Source: CBDUBS01 sp965365445
GTDB taxonomy: Bacteria; Bacteroidota; Rhodothermia; Rhodothermales; DASSAV01
Direction: 5' to 3'
DNA: 16,132 nucleotides
NCBI GenBank assembly: GCA_965365445.1
Contig: CBDUBS010000073.1
Coordinates: 1-16,132 of the forward strand
How positions within the stretch are numbered: the stretch's first letter is position 1; the number at the start of each line of letters is the position of its first letter. The notes beneath the pieces are model-generated. The model saw only the letters and a program-made list of their open reading frames with translations. It did no database searches and was not told the origin of the DNA. The position numbers were made by a program, and so were the translations under genes. Positions 1 through 6,388 of this stretch are shown here, piece after piece.

Positions 1-480
1 GATTCGCCCGCCCACCGGCTCGAACTGACGCCGGACCTGCTCGATACGATCCGGGCCGATGCCGTCATGGACCGCGTCGAGTACTTCCACACCCTCTCCC
101 CTTCGAATACGCTGCCGGAGATGTTGAGCGTGTTCACCCGGACCCGCGAAGTCATTCTGCCCGTCATCGACGATGCCGGCCCGACCGACGGCCCTCCCCC
201 GTACTCGGGGCTCGTTCTGCTGGACGACGTTCAGGCGCTGCTCAAGTCGGCGGATACGCTTCCGCAGCTCATCGTAGCGATGGACGTACAGGCGCCGTTC
301 ATGTCCGTCCGCACCGACGATACGCTGAACCGGGTACTGGAAACGTTCCTTCAGTCGGGTTACCCCGAATTGCCCGTCCTGAGCGCCGGGGGCCTCATCG
401 AAGGCTTCGTTCGACAAAACCAGGTCATCAACGAATACTACCGGGCATATCTTCGCCGGAGAGCCGAGGAGGAAGCCTGA
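1..480 (+). CDS. Probable ClC-type chloride channel, C-terminal CBS-domain part (5' end outside window)
   Basis: The frame is open from base 1 and ends at TGA 478-480, giving 159 residues of a longer protein; the ATG at 67 is internal. The visible part reads as a tandem CBS module. One half carries a VILPVIDD strand and a GLVLLDDV segment. The second half runs from MDVQAPFMSVRTDDT to YPELPVLSAGG and EGFVRQNQVINEYYRAYL. CBS pairs bind adenine nucleotides and gate or regulate the attached domain. A CBS pair as the last part of the protein, ending in a short basic tail, is typical of bacterial ClC chloride channels/antiporters, and the neighbouring gene is also an ion channel. No membrane part is inside the window, so another CBS-containing transporter or a stand-alone CBS protein is possible. 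The stop overlaps the next start by one base (TGATG), which suggests translational coupling. Confidence 0.65.
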   Translation, partial: DSPAHRLELTPDLLDTIRADAVMDRVEYFHTLSPSNTLPEMLSVFTRTREVILPVIDDAGPTDGPPPYSGLVLLDDVQALLKSADTLPQLIVAMDVQAPFMSVRTDDTLNRVLETFLQSGYPELPVLSAGGLIEGFVRQNQVINEYYRAYLRRRAEEEA

Positions 481-1412
481 TGCCCTATTCCGCACCGTTC
501 GAACTCGACCTGCAAAATGAGATCACCCTCCAGATCCTCCTCTCGATCGGAGCGCTCATCATTGGCGGGGTGTTCATACGTCTGGTAAAGCGGCTCATTC
601 CCCGGTACATCGATGAACCGGCCCGGCAGTACCGGACGATAAAGATCATCCGTCGGCTGAGCGCTCTGTTCGTTCTGATCGTGCTGGCGGCCATATGGTC
701 GCCGGGCGAAAAAAACATCGGCACCTTACTGACCGTCATCGGAGCGGGCCTTGCCATATCCATGCGCGAAGCCCTTCTGAGCCTGGTCGGGTGGATGAAT
801 ATCATCATCCGATCCCCCTACCGGCAGGGCGACCGGATCGAGGTAAACGGGGTCATCGGCGACGTAATCGACATACGGCTTATGCATACCACGCTCATGG
901 AGATCGGCAACTGGGTGGATGCCGAGCAGAGCACCGGACGCATCATCCACGTACCCAATGCCTGGGTTTTTCAACATGCCGTAGCCAACTACACGCGCGG
1001 CTTCGCTTTCGTATGGAACGAGCTGGCCGTCGTTCTCACGTTCCGCAGCGACTGGAACGAGGCTCGGGAAATCATGCTGAAGCTGGCGCAGGAAGCCTCA
1101 CCTGCCGTCGAGCAACAAGCTGCGCAGAACATTCGGCGCATGTCCCGGGAATACCTGGTGCATTTCAGCATACTTACCCCATTCGTTTACGTGCGCATCG
1201 TGCCCGACGGCATCAAGCTCACCCTGCGCTACCTGTGCGACGTCCGCAAGCGGCGCGGCACCGAACATGCCTTCACGGTGCAGCTGCTCGAAAAGTTTTG
1301 CGCTCATCCGCGCATCGAGTTTGCCCACGCCACGCTGCGGATTGTCCCGACGGAACCCGGGGCGCCTCCCGAAACGGATTCTCCCGGCCCGCCCTCACGC
1401 CATCAGGGTTGA
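480..1412 (+). CDS. MscS-family mechanosensitive ion channel
   Basis: A 310-residue inner-membrane protein of the small-conductance mechanosensitive channel family, which releases solutes and ions when turgor rises. Three hydrophobic segments are visible, at about residues 16-36, 60-74 and 82-110. The last one, with TVIGAGLAISMREALLSLVG, has the Gly/Ala-rich pore-helix pattern of MscS TM3. It leads into the beta domain (SPYRQGDRIEVNGVIGDV, residues 112-129, then IIHVPNAWVF), the diagnostic MscS signature. An alpha/beta C-terminal domain follows, then a Pro-rich tail of about 20 residues. The length is close to that of E. coli MscS (286). The ATG overlaps the stop of the CBS/ClC gene by one base, so the two channels are probably co-translated. 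No U-tract terminator is visible after its stop before the trp promoter region. Confidence 0.93.
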   Translation: MPYSAPFELDLQNEITLQILLSIGALIIGGVFIRLVKRLIPRYIDEPARQYRTIKIIRRLSALFVLIVLAAIWSPGEKNIGTLLTVIGAGLAISMREALLSLVGWMNIIIRSPYRQGDRIEVNGVIGDVIDIRLMHTTLMEIGNWVDAEQSTGRIIHVPNAWVFQHAVANYTRGFAFVWNELAVVLTFRSDWNEAREIMLKLAQEASPAVEQQAAQNIRRMSREYLVHFSILTPFVYVRIVPDGIKLTLRYLCDVRKRRGTEHAFTVQLLEKFCAHPRIEFAHATLRIVPTEPGAPPETDSPGPPSRHQG

Positions 1413-1440
1413 TAAAACAGGGCTCGGCGCCGAAGGGTAC

Positions 1441-1472
1441 TTGCATACCGGACTGCCGTGAGTGTATCTTGG
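1441..1472 (+). promoter_or_regulatory. Candidate trp operon promoter (Bacteroidota-type -33/-7)
   Basis: TTG at 1441-1443 is followed, after 21 bases, by TATCTTGG at 1465-1472. This matches the Bacteroidota TTG / TAnnTTTG promoter pattern except at one position of the -7 element. Read as a sigma-70 promoter it would be TTGCAT-18-TATCTT, which is weaker. The expected transcription start is roughly 1477-1480, at or beside the ATG of the Trp-rich leader ORF. Its place directly before the attenuator supports it. No start-site data are available, so the assignment is by pattern only. Confidence 0.5.
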
Positions 1473-1476
1473 CCGC

Positions 1477-1569
1477 ATGAACGCACTGAACGCTCATATG
1501 ACCCCCGTAGCCCGGTTCTGGTGGTGGCGTCCGCCGGGAGCACTGGGTCGTTCATACGAGCGAGACTGA
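1477..1569 (+). CDS. trpL: trp operon leader peptide with three consecutive Trp codons
   Basis: A 30-codon ORF from ATG 1477 to TGA 1567-1569. Residues 13-18 read RFWWWR, and the three TGG codons lie at 1519-1527. Tryptophan is a rare residue, so three in a row directly upstream of trpE is the hallmark of a leader peptide that senses charged tRNA-Trp. Slow decoding at these codons stalls the ribosome and lets an antiterminator form in the RNA. An in-frame ATG at 1498 (codon 8) is an alternative start that would give 23 residues and a short 5' UTR. No Shine-Dalgarno precedes either ATG. If the promoter at 1441-1472 is right, the longer form would be translated from a leaderless message. The peptide itself probably has no function beyond being translated. 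Confidence 0.85.
   Translation: MNALNAHMTPVARFWWWRPPGALGRSYERD
1491..1562 (+). promoter_or_regulatory. trp attenuator hairpin 1:2 (anti-antiterminator) enclosing the Trp codons
   Basis: Bases 1491-1500 (CGCTCATATG) pair with 1553-1562 (CATACGAGCG) at 9 of 10 positions. The stem continues with ACCC 1501-1504 to GGGT 1545-1548 after a 4-base bulge at 1549-1552. An inner stem pairs CCCGG 1511-1515 with CCGGG 1534-1538. The three TGG codons lie in the enclosed loop. When this hairpin forms it ties up 1536-1548, the bases needed for the antiterminator, and so favours termination. The pairing was read by eye; free energies were not computed. Confidence 0.7.
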
Positions 1570-1617
1570 ATCGCCGTACCTGAATCGAAGCGTTCGCTTT
1601 TTTGACCCACTGCTCCC
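1536..1617 (+). promoter_or_regulatory. trp antiterminator (2:3 pairing)
   Basis: Bases 1536-1549 (GGGAGCACTGGGTC) are complementary to 1604-1617 (GACCCACTGCTCCC) at 13 of 14 positions, the only mismatch being C1543 against C1610. The pairing uses 1604-1613, the same bases as the 5' flank and arm of the terminator stem (1605-1613), so the two structures exclude each other. A ribosome stalled with a Trp codon in its A site would cover bases up to about 1532-1538. That leaves most of strand 2 free to pair, as attenuation requires. Confidence 0.75.
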
Positions 1618-1640
1618 CGATGCAGTGGGTTTTTCATTTT
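1604..1640 (+). terminator. Rho-independent attenuator terminator (3:4 pairing)
   Basis: ACCCACTGC at 1605-1613 pairs perfectly with GCAGTGGGT at 1622-1630 across an 8-base loop (1614-1621). Five T residues follow immediately (1630-1634), then a second T run at 1637-1640. It ends 15 bases before the trpE ATG and after the leader ORF stop, so it can only act as a conditional terminator of the trp operon. Confidence 0.85.
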
Positions 1641-1655
1641 CCGCCCCGATACAGC

Positions 1656-3158
1656 ATGGATTTACACGAGTTCAACCGGCACGTTCGCGAACAGCGCGCC
1701 CGATCGGGCAAGCCGTTCGTTGTGCCGGTAGCCCGCCGCCTGAGCGCCGATCTGCTTACACCGGTTTCGGCCTACCTGCTTCTCAGGCAGGGAGCCTCAT
1801 ACGCCTTTCTGTTGGAAAGTGTGGAAGGGGGCGAAAAACTGGGCCGGTATTCCTTCATAGGCCGCAACCCGTACCGGTCCGTACGCGCCTTCGGAAATGA
1901 GGTAACCATAGAGGATCTGAACGAAACGGGAGAGGTGCTTTCGAGCCGGACGGAGACGGCCTCCGTATACGACGCACTCCATCGGCTGATGGACCAGTAC
2001 ACGGAGGTGCGCCTGCCCGATCTGCCCCGGTTTACCGGCGGGGCCGTCGGTTACATGGGTTACGATACCATTCGGTTGATCGAACGGCTGCCCGAACCTC
2101 TCCCGGATCCGCTTTCCCTGCCGGATGCCGTCTGGTTTTTCTACCGGTCGATCGTCGCGTTCGACCACGTCAAGCACCAGATCATCCTCATATCGAGCGT
2201 ATTCGTAGAGGACCGGACGGACATCGAGCAGGCGTTCGCGGACGCGGTCGAACGGAACGAGGCCCTCGAACGGGAACTGTCGTCGGCATTCGACCACCCG
2301 GAGCCGGTGACCCTTACCGGAACGGAATTTACCTCCAACGTTTCGCGCGAGGCGTTCGAGGAGGCCGTCGAGCAGGCCAGGCGGTACATATACGAAGGCG
2401 ACATCTTTCAGGTCGTCCTCTCCCAGCGCTTTTCCATCGGCTTTACCGGCGACCGGTTCAACCTGTACCGGGCGCTGCGCCAGGTGAACCCCTCTCCCTA
2501 TCTGTTTTACCTCGACTTCGAGGAGTTCGCACTGGTCGGTTCCTCACCCGAAGTACTCGTGCGTGTCGAGGACGGCCGGGCCGAAGTACTGCCCATCGCA
2601 GGGACACGCCCCCGGGGCGCCACCCCCGAGCAGGACCGGCAGCACGAGCTGGACCTCATGAACGATCCGAAAGAGCGTGCGGAACACCTCATGCTGGTGG
2701 ACCTGGGGCGCAACGACCTCGGGAGGGTATGCGAGTACGACTCCGTTCACGTCAGTCGTTACGCCGCCATCGAACGGTATTCCCACGTCATGCACCTCGT
2801 ATCCTCGGTGGCCGGGCGGCTCAAACCCACTCGCACCGCACTCGATGTACTGGCGGCGGGTTTCCCTGCAGGGACCGTAAGCGGCGCTCCCAAAGTGCGT
2901 GCCATGGAAATCATCAACGAACTCGAACGGGTCAAGCGCGGTATCTATGCCGGGGCCGTGGGGTATGTGGATTTTTCAGGCAATCTCGATACCTGCATCG
3001 CCATCCGGACGATGCTCGTCCGGGATGGACTGATTTACGTGCAGGCGGGGGCGGGCATCGTAGCGGAAAGCGACCCCGCCCGGGAATTCGAGGAAACGGT
3101 CAACAAAGCCCGCGCATTAAAGGAAGCCATACTCGTTGCCGCCGATGGGTTGTTGTAA
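1656..3158 (+). CDS. trpE: Anthranilate synthase component I
   Basis: Converts chorismate to anthranilate using ammonia supplied by TrpG; first committed step of tryptophan synthesis, cytosolic. With ATG 1656 the product is 500 residues, a normal TrpE length. The N-terminal domain carries the feedback-inhibition motif LLES (residues 52-55) followed by GRYSFIG (63-69), the tryptophan-binding signature that separates TrpE from PabB-like enzymes. The chorismate-binding domain shows PIAGTRPRG, DLGRNDLGR (349-357), AGTVSGAPKVRAMEI (about 405-419), GYVDFSGNLDTCIAIRTM and QAGAGIVAESDP. The frame stays open upstream to TTG 1602, but that start lies inside the terminator and adds residues unlike TrpE. 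ATG 1656 has no Shine-Dalgarno. The gene is the first enzyme gene behind the attenuator, so enzyme synthesis is under both transcriptional and allosteric tryptophan control. Confidence 0.97.
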   Translation: MDLHEFNRHVREQRARSGKPFVVPVARRLSADLLTPVSAYLLLRQGASYAFLLESVEGGEKLGRYSFIGRNPYRSVRAFGNEVTIEDLNETGEVLSSRTETASVYDALHRLMDQYTEVRLPDLPRFTGGAVGYMGYDTIRLIERLPEPLPDPLSLPDAVWFFYRSIVAFDHVKHQIILISSVFVEDRTDIEQAFADAVERNEALERELSSAFDHPEPVTLTGTEFTSNVSREAFEEAVEQARRYIYEGDIFQVVLSQRFSIGFTGDRFNLYRALRQVNPSPYLFYLDFEEFALVGSSPEVLVRVEDGRAEVLPIAGTRPRGATPEQDRQHELDLMNDPKERAEHLMLVDLGRNDLGRVCEYDSVHVSRYAAIERYSHVMHLVSSVAGRLKPTRTALDVLAAGFPAGTVSGAPKVRAMEIINELERVKRGIYAGAVGYVDFSGNLDTCIAIRTMLVRDGLIYVQAGAGIVAESDPAREFEETVNKARALKEAILVAADGLL

Positions 3159-3199
3159 ACTCCCTCTCTGCGGCGTCATTTCACCTTATTTATAAAGCC

Positions 3200-3661
3200 A
3201 TGCTGAACTTCTTACTCAACAAAGGCGGAGCAGGTATTTCTTTCTCCCGCGAGGAAACCGCCGCTCGCCTGAACCCGCTCATGCGTCGGCTCGTCGAGCT
3301 GATGTATACCTACGACCGGCTTCCGGTCCAGGGGCTCGACCCCGAAACGCTGGCACTCCTCGAAGAACAACGAAAAAAGCTTCGCACCGACATCTCCAAG
3401 TTCGGAGAAACGATCTATAGCGCGGGCGGCCACGCCTTCACGGGAGCGACCATGACGTCGGATGCCTCTCCCGCGGGCGCAGCGCCCGACGTTAAATATC
3501 TGATGGACGGGGAGGAAGATTTCCTCCACGCCGTAGCCGGGGAGATGAAGCAGAACCATCAGGTACGCACCCTCGCAACGCTGAAGGCCGTTCGCAGAAG
3601 CAGCCGGGAGCGGGTCGATTTCCTTCGTTCTCTATCCGGCAAAACCGTTCCTGCGTCATGA
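3200..3661 (+). CDS. Conserved-looking hypothetical protein in the trp operon (153 aa)
   Basis: I do not recognise this protein. It starts at ATG 3200, 41 bases after trpE in an AT-richer spacer, and its stop overlaps the trpS start by 4 bases (ATGA), so it is almost certainly translated and coupled to trpS. The 153 residues show no signal peptide, membrane helix or cysteine. Three predicted amphipathic helical stretches can be seen: about 17-38 (EETAARLNPLMRRLVELMY), 48-72 (PETLALLEEQRKKLRTDI) and 105-146 (rich in E, K and R). A short Gly/Ala/Ser/Thr-rich linker at about 75-97 separates the second and third. Codon use resembles the flanking genes. The helical, charged make-up suggests a small soluble, possibly oligomeric or binding protein, but no catalytic motif is visible and I assign no function. 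Confidence 0.8.
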   Translation: MLNFLLNKGGAGISFSREETAARLNPLMRRLVELMYTYDRLPVQGLDPETLALLEEQRKKLRTDISKFGETIYSAGGHAFTGATMTSDASPAGAAPDVKYLMDGEEDFLHAVAGEMKQNHQVRTLATLKAVRRSSRERVDFLRSLSGKTVPAS

Positions 3662-4704
3662 GTTCATCCGAATCCGCCTATCAAACGGAAGCGGCGGTCC
3701 GCCCCGTCGATGGATCGGCGACGGTCGTCGTATCCGGTATACAGCCGTCAGGGGTGTTGCACCTGGGCAACTATTTCGGCGCCCTGCGGCAACACATCGA
3801 TCTGCACACCCGCCACGAGTCCTATTACTTCATCGTCAACTACCACGCCCTCACATCGGTGCGCGACGCCGAGGCCCTGGCCCGGTACACGTACGAGGTG
3901 GCTCTGGACTATCTGGCGCTCGGCTTCGACCCACTGAAATCCAACCTGTTCGTCCAGAGCGACGTGCCGCAGGTTACCGAACTGGCCTGGATATTCTACA
4001 ACCTCACACCGGTTTCCCAGCTCGAAAAGGGCGTGGCCTACAAAGACAAAATCAGCCAGGGCCTTAGCCCCAATGCCGGACTGTTCAACTACCCGGTGCT
4101 TCAGGCGGCCGATATCCTGATCTACGGAGGCTCGCTGGTGCCGGTCGGAGCCGACCAGAAGCAGCACATCGAAATGGCGCGGGATATCGCCATCCGGTTC
4201 AACAATACCTATGCCCCGGAGGACGACCCCGTTTTCCGGGCGCCGGAAGCCCTCATCCTGGACGATGTAGCCGTGGTGCCGGGCATCGACGGGCGCAAGA
4301 TGTCCAAGAGTTACGGCAATGCCATCGGGATATTCGAGGAAGGAGCCGCGCTCAAAAAAAAGGTCATGAGCATCGTCACGGATTCGACGCCCCTGGAGGA
4401 GCCGAAAGACCCCGCTACCGACAACGTATTCGCGCTCATCAAGCTATTTGCCGACGATGACACGCGAAACCGCATTGCGGAGGCCTACCGGGCGGGAGGG
4501 TACGGGTACGGACATGCCAAACGCGAGTTGCTCGGCCTCGTGAACGAGTACTTCGCAGAAGCCCGCGATACCCGCCGTCGCCTGCAGGAAAACGCCGACT
4601 ACGTACGGGATGTCCTGCAAACCGGCGGCCGGCGTGCCAGGGAAAAGGCGGAACAGTACATGCAGATCGTTCGCGAGCGCGTCGGGCTCGTTACGACCTA
4701 TTGA
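3658..4704 (+). CDS. trpS: Tryptophanyl-tRNA synthetase
   Basis: Charges tRNA-Trp with tryptophan using ATP; class I aminoacyl-tRNA synthetase, cytosolic. The 348-residue product has SGIQPSGVLHLGNYFGA (residues 26-42), which contains the HIGH-type HLGN motif (35-38), and KMSKS at 214-218, the second ATP-binding signature. It also has the family segments FIVNYHALT, NLFVQSDVPQVTEL, VGADQKQHIEMARDIA and the C-terminal anticodon-recognition helices. About 20 extra N-terminal residues precede the conserved core. They follow from the start at ATG 3658, which overlaps the preceding stop by 4 bases. Location inside the trp operon behind the attenuator is unusual, since trpS is commonly elsewhere in the genome. 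It would tie synthesis of the charging enzyme to the level of charged tRNA-Trp. Confidence 0.97.
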   Translation: MSSSESAYQTEAAVRPVDGSATVVVSGIQPSGVLHLGNYFGALRQHIDLHTRHESYYFIVNYHALTSVRDAEALARYTYEVALDYLALGFDPLKSNLFVQSDVPQVTELAWIFYNLTPVSQLEKGVAYKDKISQGLSPNAGLFNYPVLQAADILIYGGSLVPVGADQKQHIEMARDIAIRFNNTYAPEDDPVFRAPEALILDDVAVVPGIDGRKMSKSYGNAIGIFEEGAALKKKVMSIVTDSTPLEEPKDPATDNVFALIKLFADDDTRNRIAEAYRAGGYGYGHAKRELLGLVNEYFAEARDTRRRLQENADYVRDVLQTGGRRAREKAEQYMQIVRERVGLVTTY

Positions 4705-4714
4705 ACCATCCACC

Positions 4715-4720
4715 AGGAGA
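4715..4720 (+). promoter_or_regulatory. Shine-Dalgarno of trpG (AGGAGA)
   Basis: AGGAGA at 4715-4720 lies 6 bases before ATG 4727 and fixes that start. It is the only strong Shine-Dalgarno I see in the operon. The other trp genes have none and probably rely on coupling or AT-rich initiation regions. Confidence 0.7.
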
Positions 4721-4726
4721 TCGCTC

Positions 4727-5329
4727 ATGGTCCTCGTGATCGACAACTACGATTCCTTCACCTACAACCTCGTCCATCTGCTCGGCAGACTGACGGACGA
4801 TCTGCGGATCATCCGAAACGACGCGGCCACCGTGGAAGAGATCGAGGAGTGGAAGCCGGAGGGGATCGTTATTTCTCCCGGTCCGGGCCGGCCCGCCGAT
4901 GCGGGCGTCACGGAGGACGTCGTGCGTCGGTTGGGCCCCACCACCCCTGTATTAGGGGTTTGTCTGGGGCACCAGGCCATCGGCGAAGTATTTGGAGGTC
5001 TGGTAACCTACGCCCCCACGCTCATGCACGGCAAAACCAGCTCCATTTTTCACGACGGCCGTTCGCTTTTCCGGGGGCTGGATCAGGGGTTTACGGCTAC
5101 CCGATATCATTCGCTCGTTGTGGACCGCGCTACGCTTCCCGACGCGCTCGAAGTGAGCGCCGAAACGGAGGACGGCGTCCTCATGGGGGTGCGCCACCGG
5201 GAGTTCCCGATTGAAGGCATCCAGTTCCATCCGGAAAGTGTCCTTACGGAAGTTGGGCCCCGCCTGATTGCCAACTGGCTGGAGCCGATTCTCCGCCGTT
5301 CATCCACTTCCCTCTCCGCCGCTCTGTGA
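4727..5329 (+). CDS. trpG: Anthranilate synthase component II (glutamine amidotransferase)
   Basis: Class I glutamine amidotransferase that hydrolyses glutamine and passes ammonia to TrpE. The product is 200 residues, usual for a stand-alone TrpG. Visible motifs are IDNYDSFTYNLVH at the N terminus, the oxyanion-strand motif SPGPGRP (50-56), the nucleophile elbow GVCLGHQ with Cys79, and the catalytic His168 and Glu170 in QFHPESVLTE. It is not fused to trpE or trpD, as it is in some lineages. In many bacteria a single TrpG also serves PabB for folate synthesis. Only the trp context is visible here, so the shared role cannot be judged. It begins 22 bases after trpS and ends 9 bases before trpD. 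Confidence 0.97.
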   Translation: MVLVIDNYDSFTYNLVHLLGRLTDDLRIIRNDAATVEEIEEWKPEGIVISPGPGRPADAGVTEDVVRRLGPTTPVLGVCLGHQAIGEVFGGLVTYAPTLMHGKTSSIFHDGRSLFRGLDQGFTATRYHSLVVDRATLPDALEVSAETEDGVLMGVRHREFPIEGIQFHPESVLTEVGPRLIANWLEPILRRSSTSLSAAL

Positions 5330-5338
5330 CGAGCCCCT

Positions 5339-6364
5339 ATGCGCCAACAACTGAAAATACTTGCGGAGGGAGGCAGCCTGACTCGGGAGGAAGCCGAGGA
5401 CGCCATGCATCTCCTGATGCGCGGCGAAGCCGAACCCGAAGAAACGGCGGCGCTGCTCATGGGGCTTCGCGCCCGGGGAGAAACGTCGGATGAACTGACG
5501 GGGTTCACGGCCGTCATGCGCGCGTACGCGGTGCAGGTCGCCCTCGACGATCCGCACGCCATAGACCTGTGCGGCACAGGCGGCGACGCTACCGGCACGT
5601 TCAACATTTCCACCGCGGCCGCTTTCGTATGCGCCGGGGCGGGGGTTACGGTAGCCAAACACGGCAACCGGTCGGTTTCTTCACAGTGCGGATCGGCCGA
5701 CGTACTCGAAGCGCTCGGCGCCAGGGTGGATCTCAAGAAAGAGGGCGTCGAGTTCTGCCTGAAGGAAGCCGGGATGGCGTTTCTTTTTGCCCCCTTCTTT
5801 CATCCCTCCATGCGGCACGTAATGCCCGTGCGCCGCAAGCTGGGCGTCCGGACGTTCTTCAATATTCTCGGGCCGCTCGCCAATCCGGCCGGGGTGCGCC
5901 GCCAGCTCGTCGGGGCGTTCCACCCCGGGGTGGCTCGCCAGATGGCCGACATATTGGGAAGGCTGGGCGCCGAACACGTCATGGTCGTCCACGCCGGAGA
6001 CGGACTGGACGAAATATCCCTTTCCGCCCCGACGACGGCATTCGTCGCCGGGCGCGATGCCGGTGCGCCGGGAGAAATGCGCATCGAACCCCGACAGTGC
6101 GGCATCGATGAGGGTCCGCTGGACGGCCTGCGGGGTGGCACGGCGACGGATAATGCCGAGATTATCCGTCGGGTGCTGGCCGGGACACCCGGCCCGGCCC
6201 TGGATGTGGTGCTGCTGAACGCCTCATTCGCCCTGCTCGTAAGCGGCCGGTTTTCGTTGCTGGAGGAAGCGTGCAAAGCCGCCCGCGAAAGCATCGGGTC
6301 CGGGGCGGCCCTGCGATCCCTGCACCGCTTCATCGAGGTTAGCCGGGAGGCCCCCGACGCCTGA
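5339..6364 (+). CDS. trpD: Anthranilate phosphoribosyltransferase
   Basis: Transfers phosphoribose from PRPP to anthranilate, giving phosphoribosylanthranilate. The product is 341 residues, the usual length for the monofunctional enzyme. The N-terminal helical domain is followed by the PRPP/anthranilate signatures CGTGGD (78-83), NIST (89-92), KHGNRSVSS (107-115) and GSADVLEALG. The later stretch GLDEISLSAPT holds the Asp224-Glu225 metal-binding pair. NILGPLANPAGVRRQLVGAFHP is also typical of the family. The start is 9 bases after trpG with no Shine-Dalgarno, so translation is probably coupled to trpG. Confidence 0.97.
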   Translation: MRQQLKILAEGGSLTREEAEDAMHLLMRGEAEPEETAALLMGLRARGETSDELTGFTAVMRAYAVQVALDDPHAIDLCGTGGDATGTFNISTAAAFVCAGAGVTVAKHGNRSVSSQCGSADVLEALGARVDLKKEGVEFCLKEAGMAFLFAPFFHPSMRHVMPVRRKLGVRTFFNILGPLANPAGVRRQLVGAFHPGVARQMADILGRLGAEHVMVVHAGDGLDEISLSAPTTAFVAGRDAGAPGEMRIEPRQCGIDEGPLDGLRGGTATDNAEIIRRVLAGTPGPALDVVLLNASFALLVSGRFSLLEEACKAARESIGSGAALRSLHRFIEVSREAPDA

Positions 6365-6388
6365 CGGATCATTACAACACGAAGCCAC

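Noticed and set aside
1424..1433. Perfect palindrome TCGGCGCCGA after mscS as a terminator or operator
   Set aside because: It has no loop and no T tract, and short GC palindromes are expected by chance in this GC-rich DNA.
1602..1655. Upstream TTG start giving trpE 18 extra residues
   Set aside because: The extension lies inside the terminator hairpin and T tract and encodes residues unlike TrpE; ATG 1656 gives the usual N terminus.
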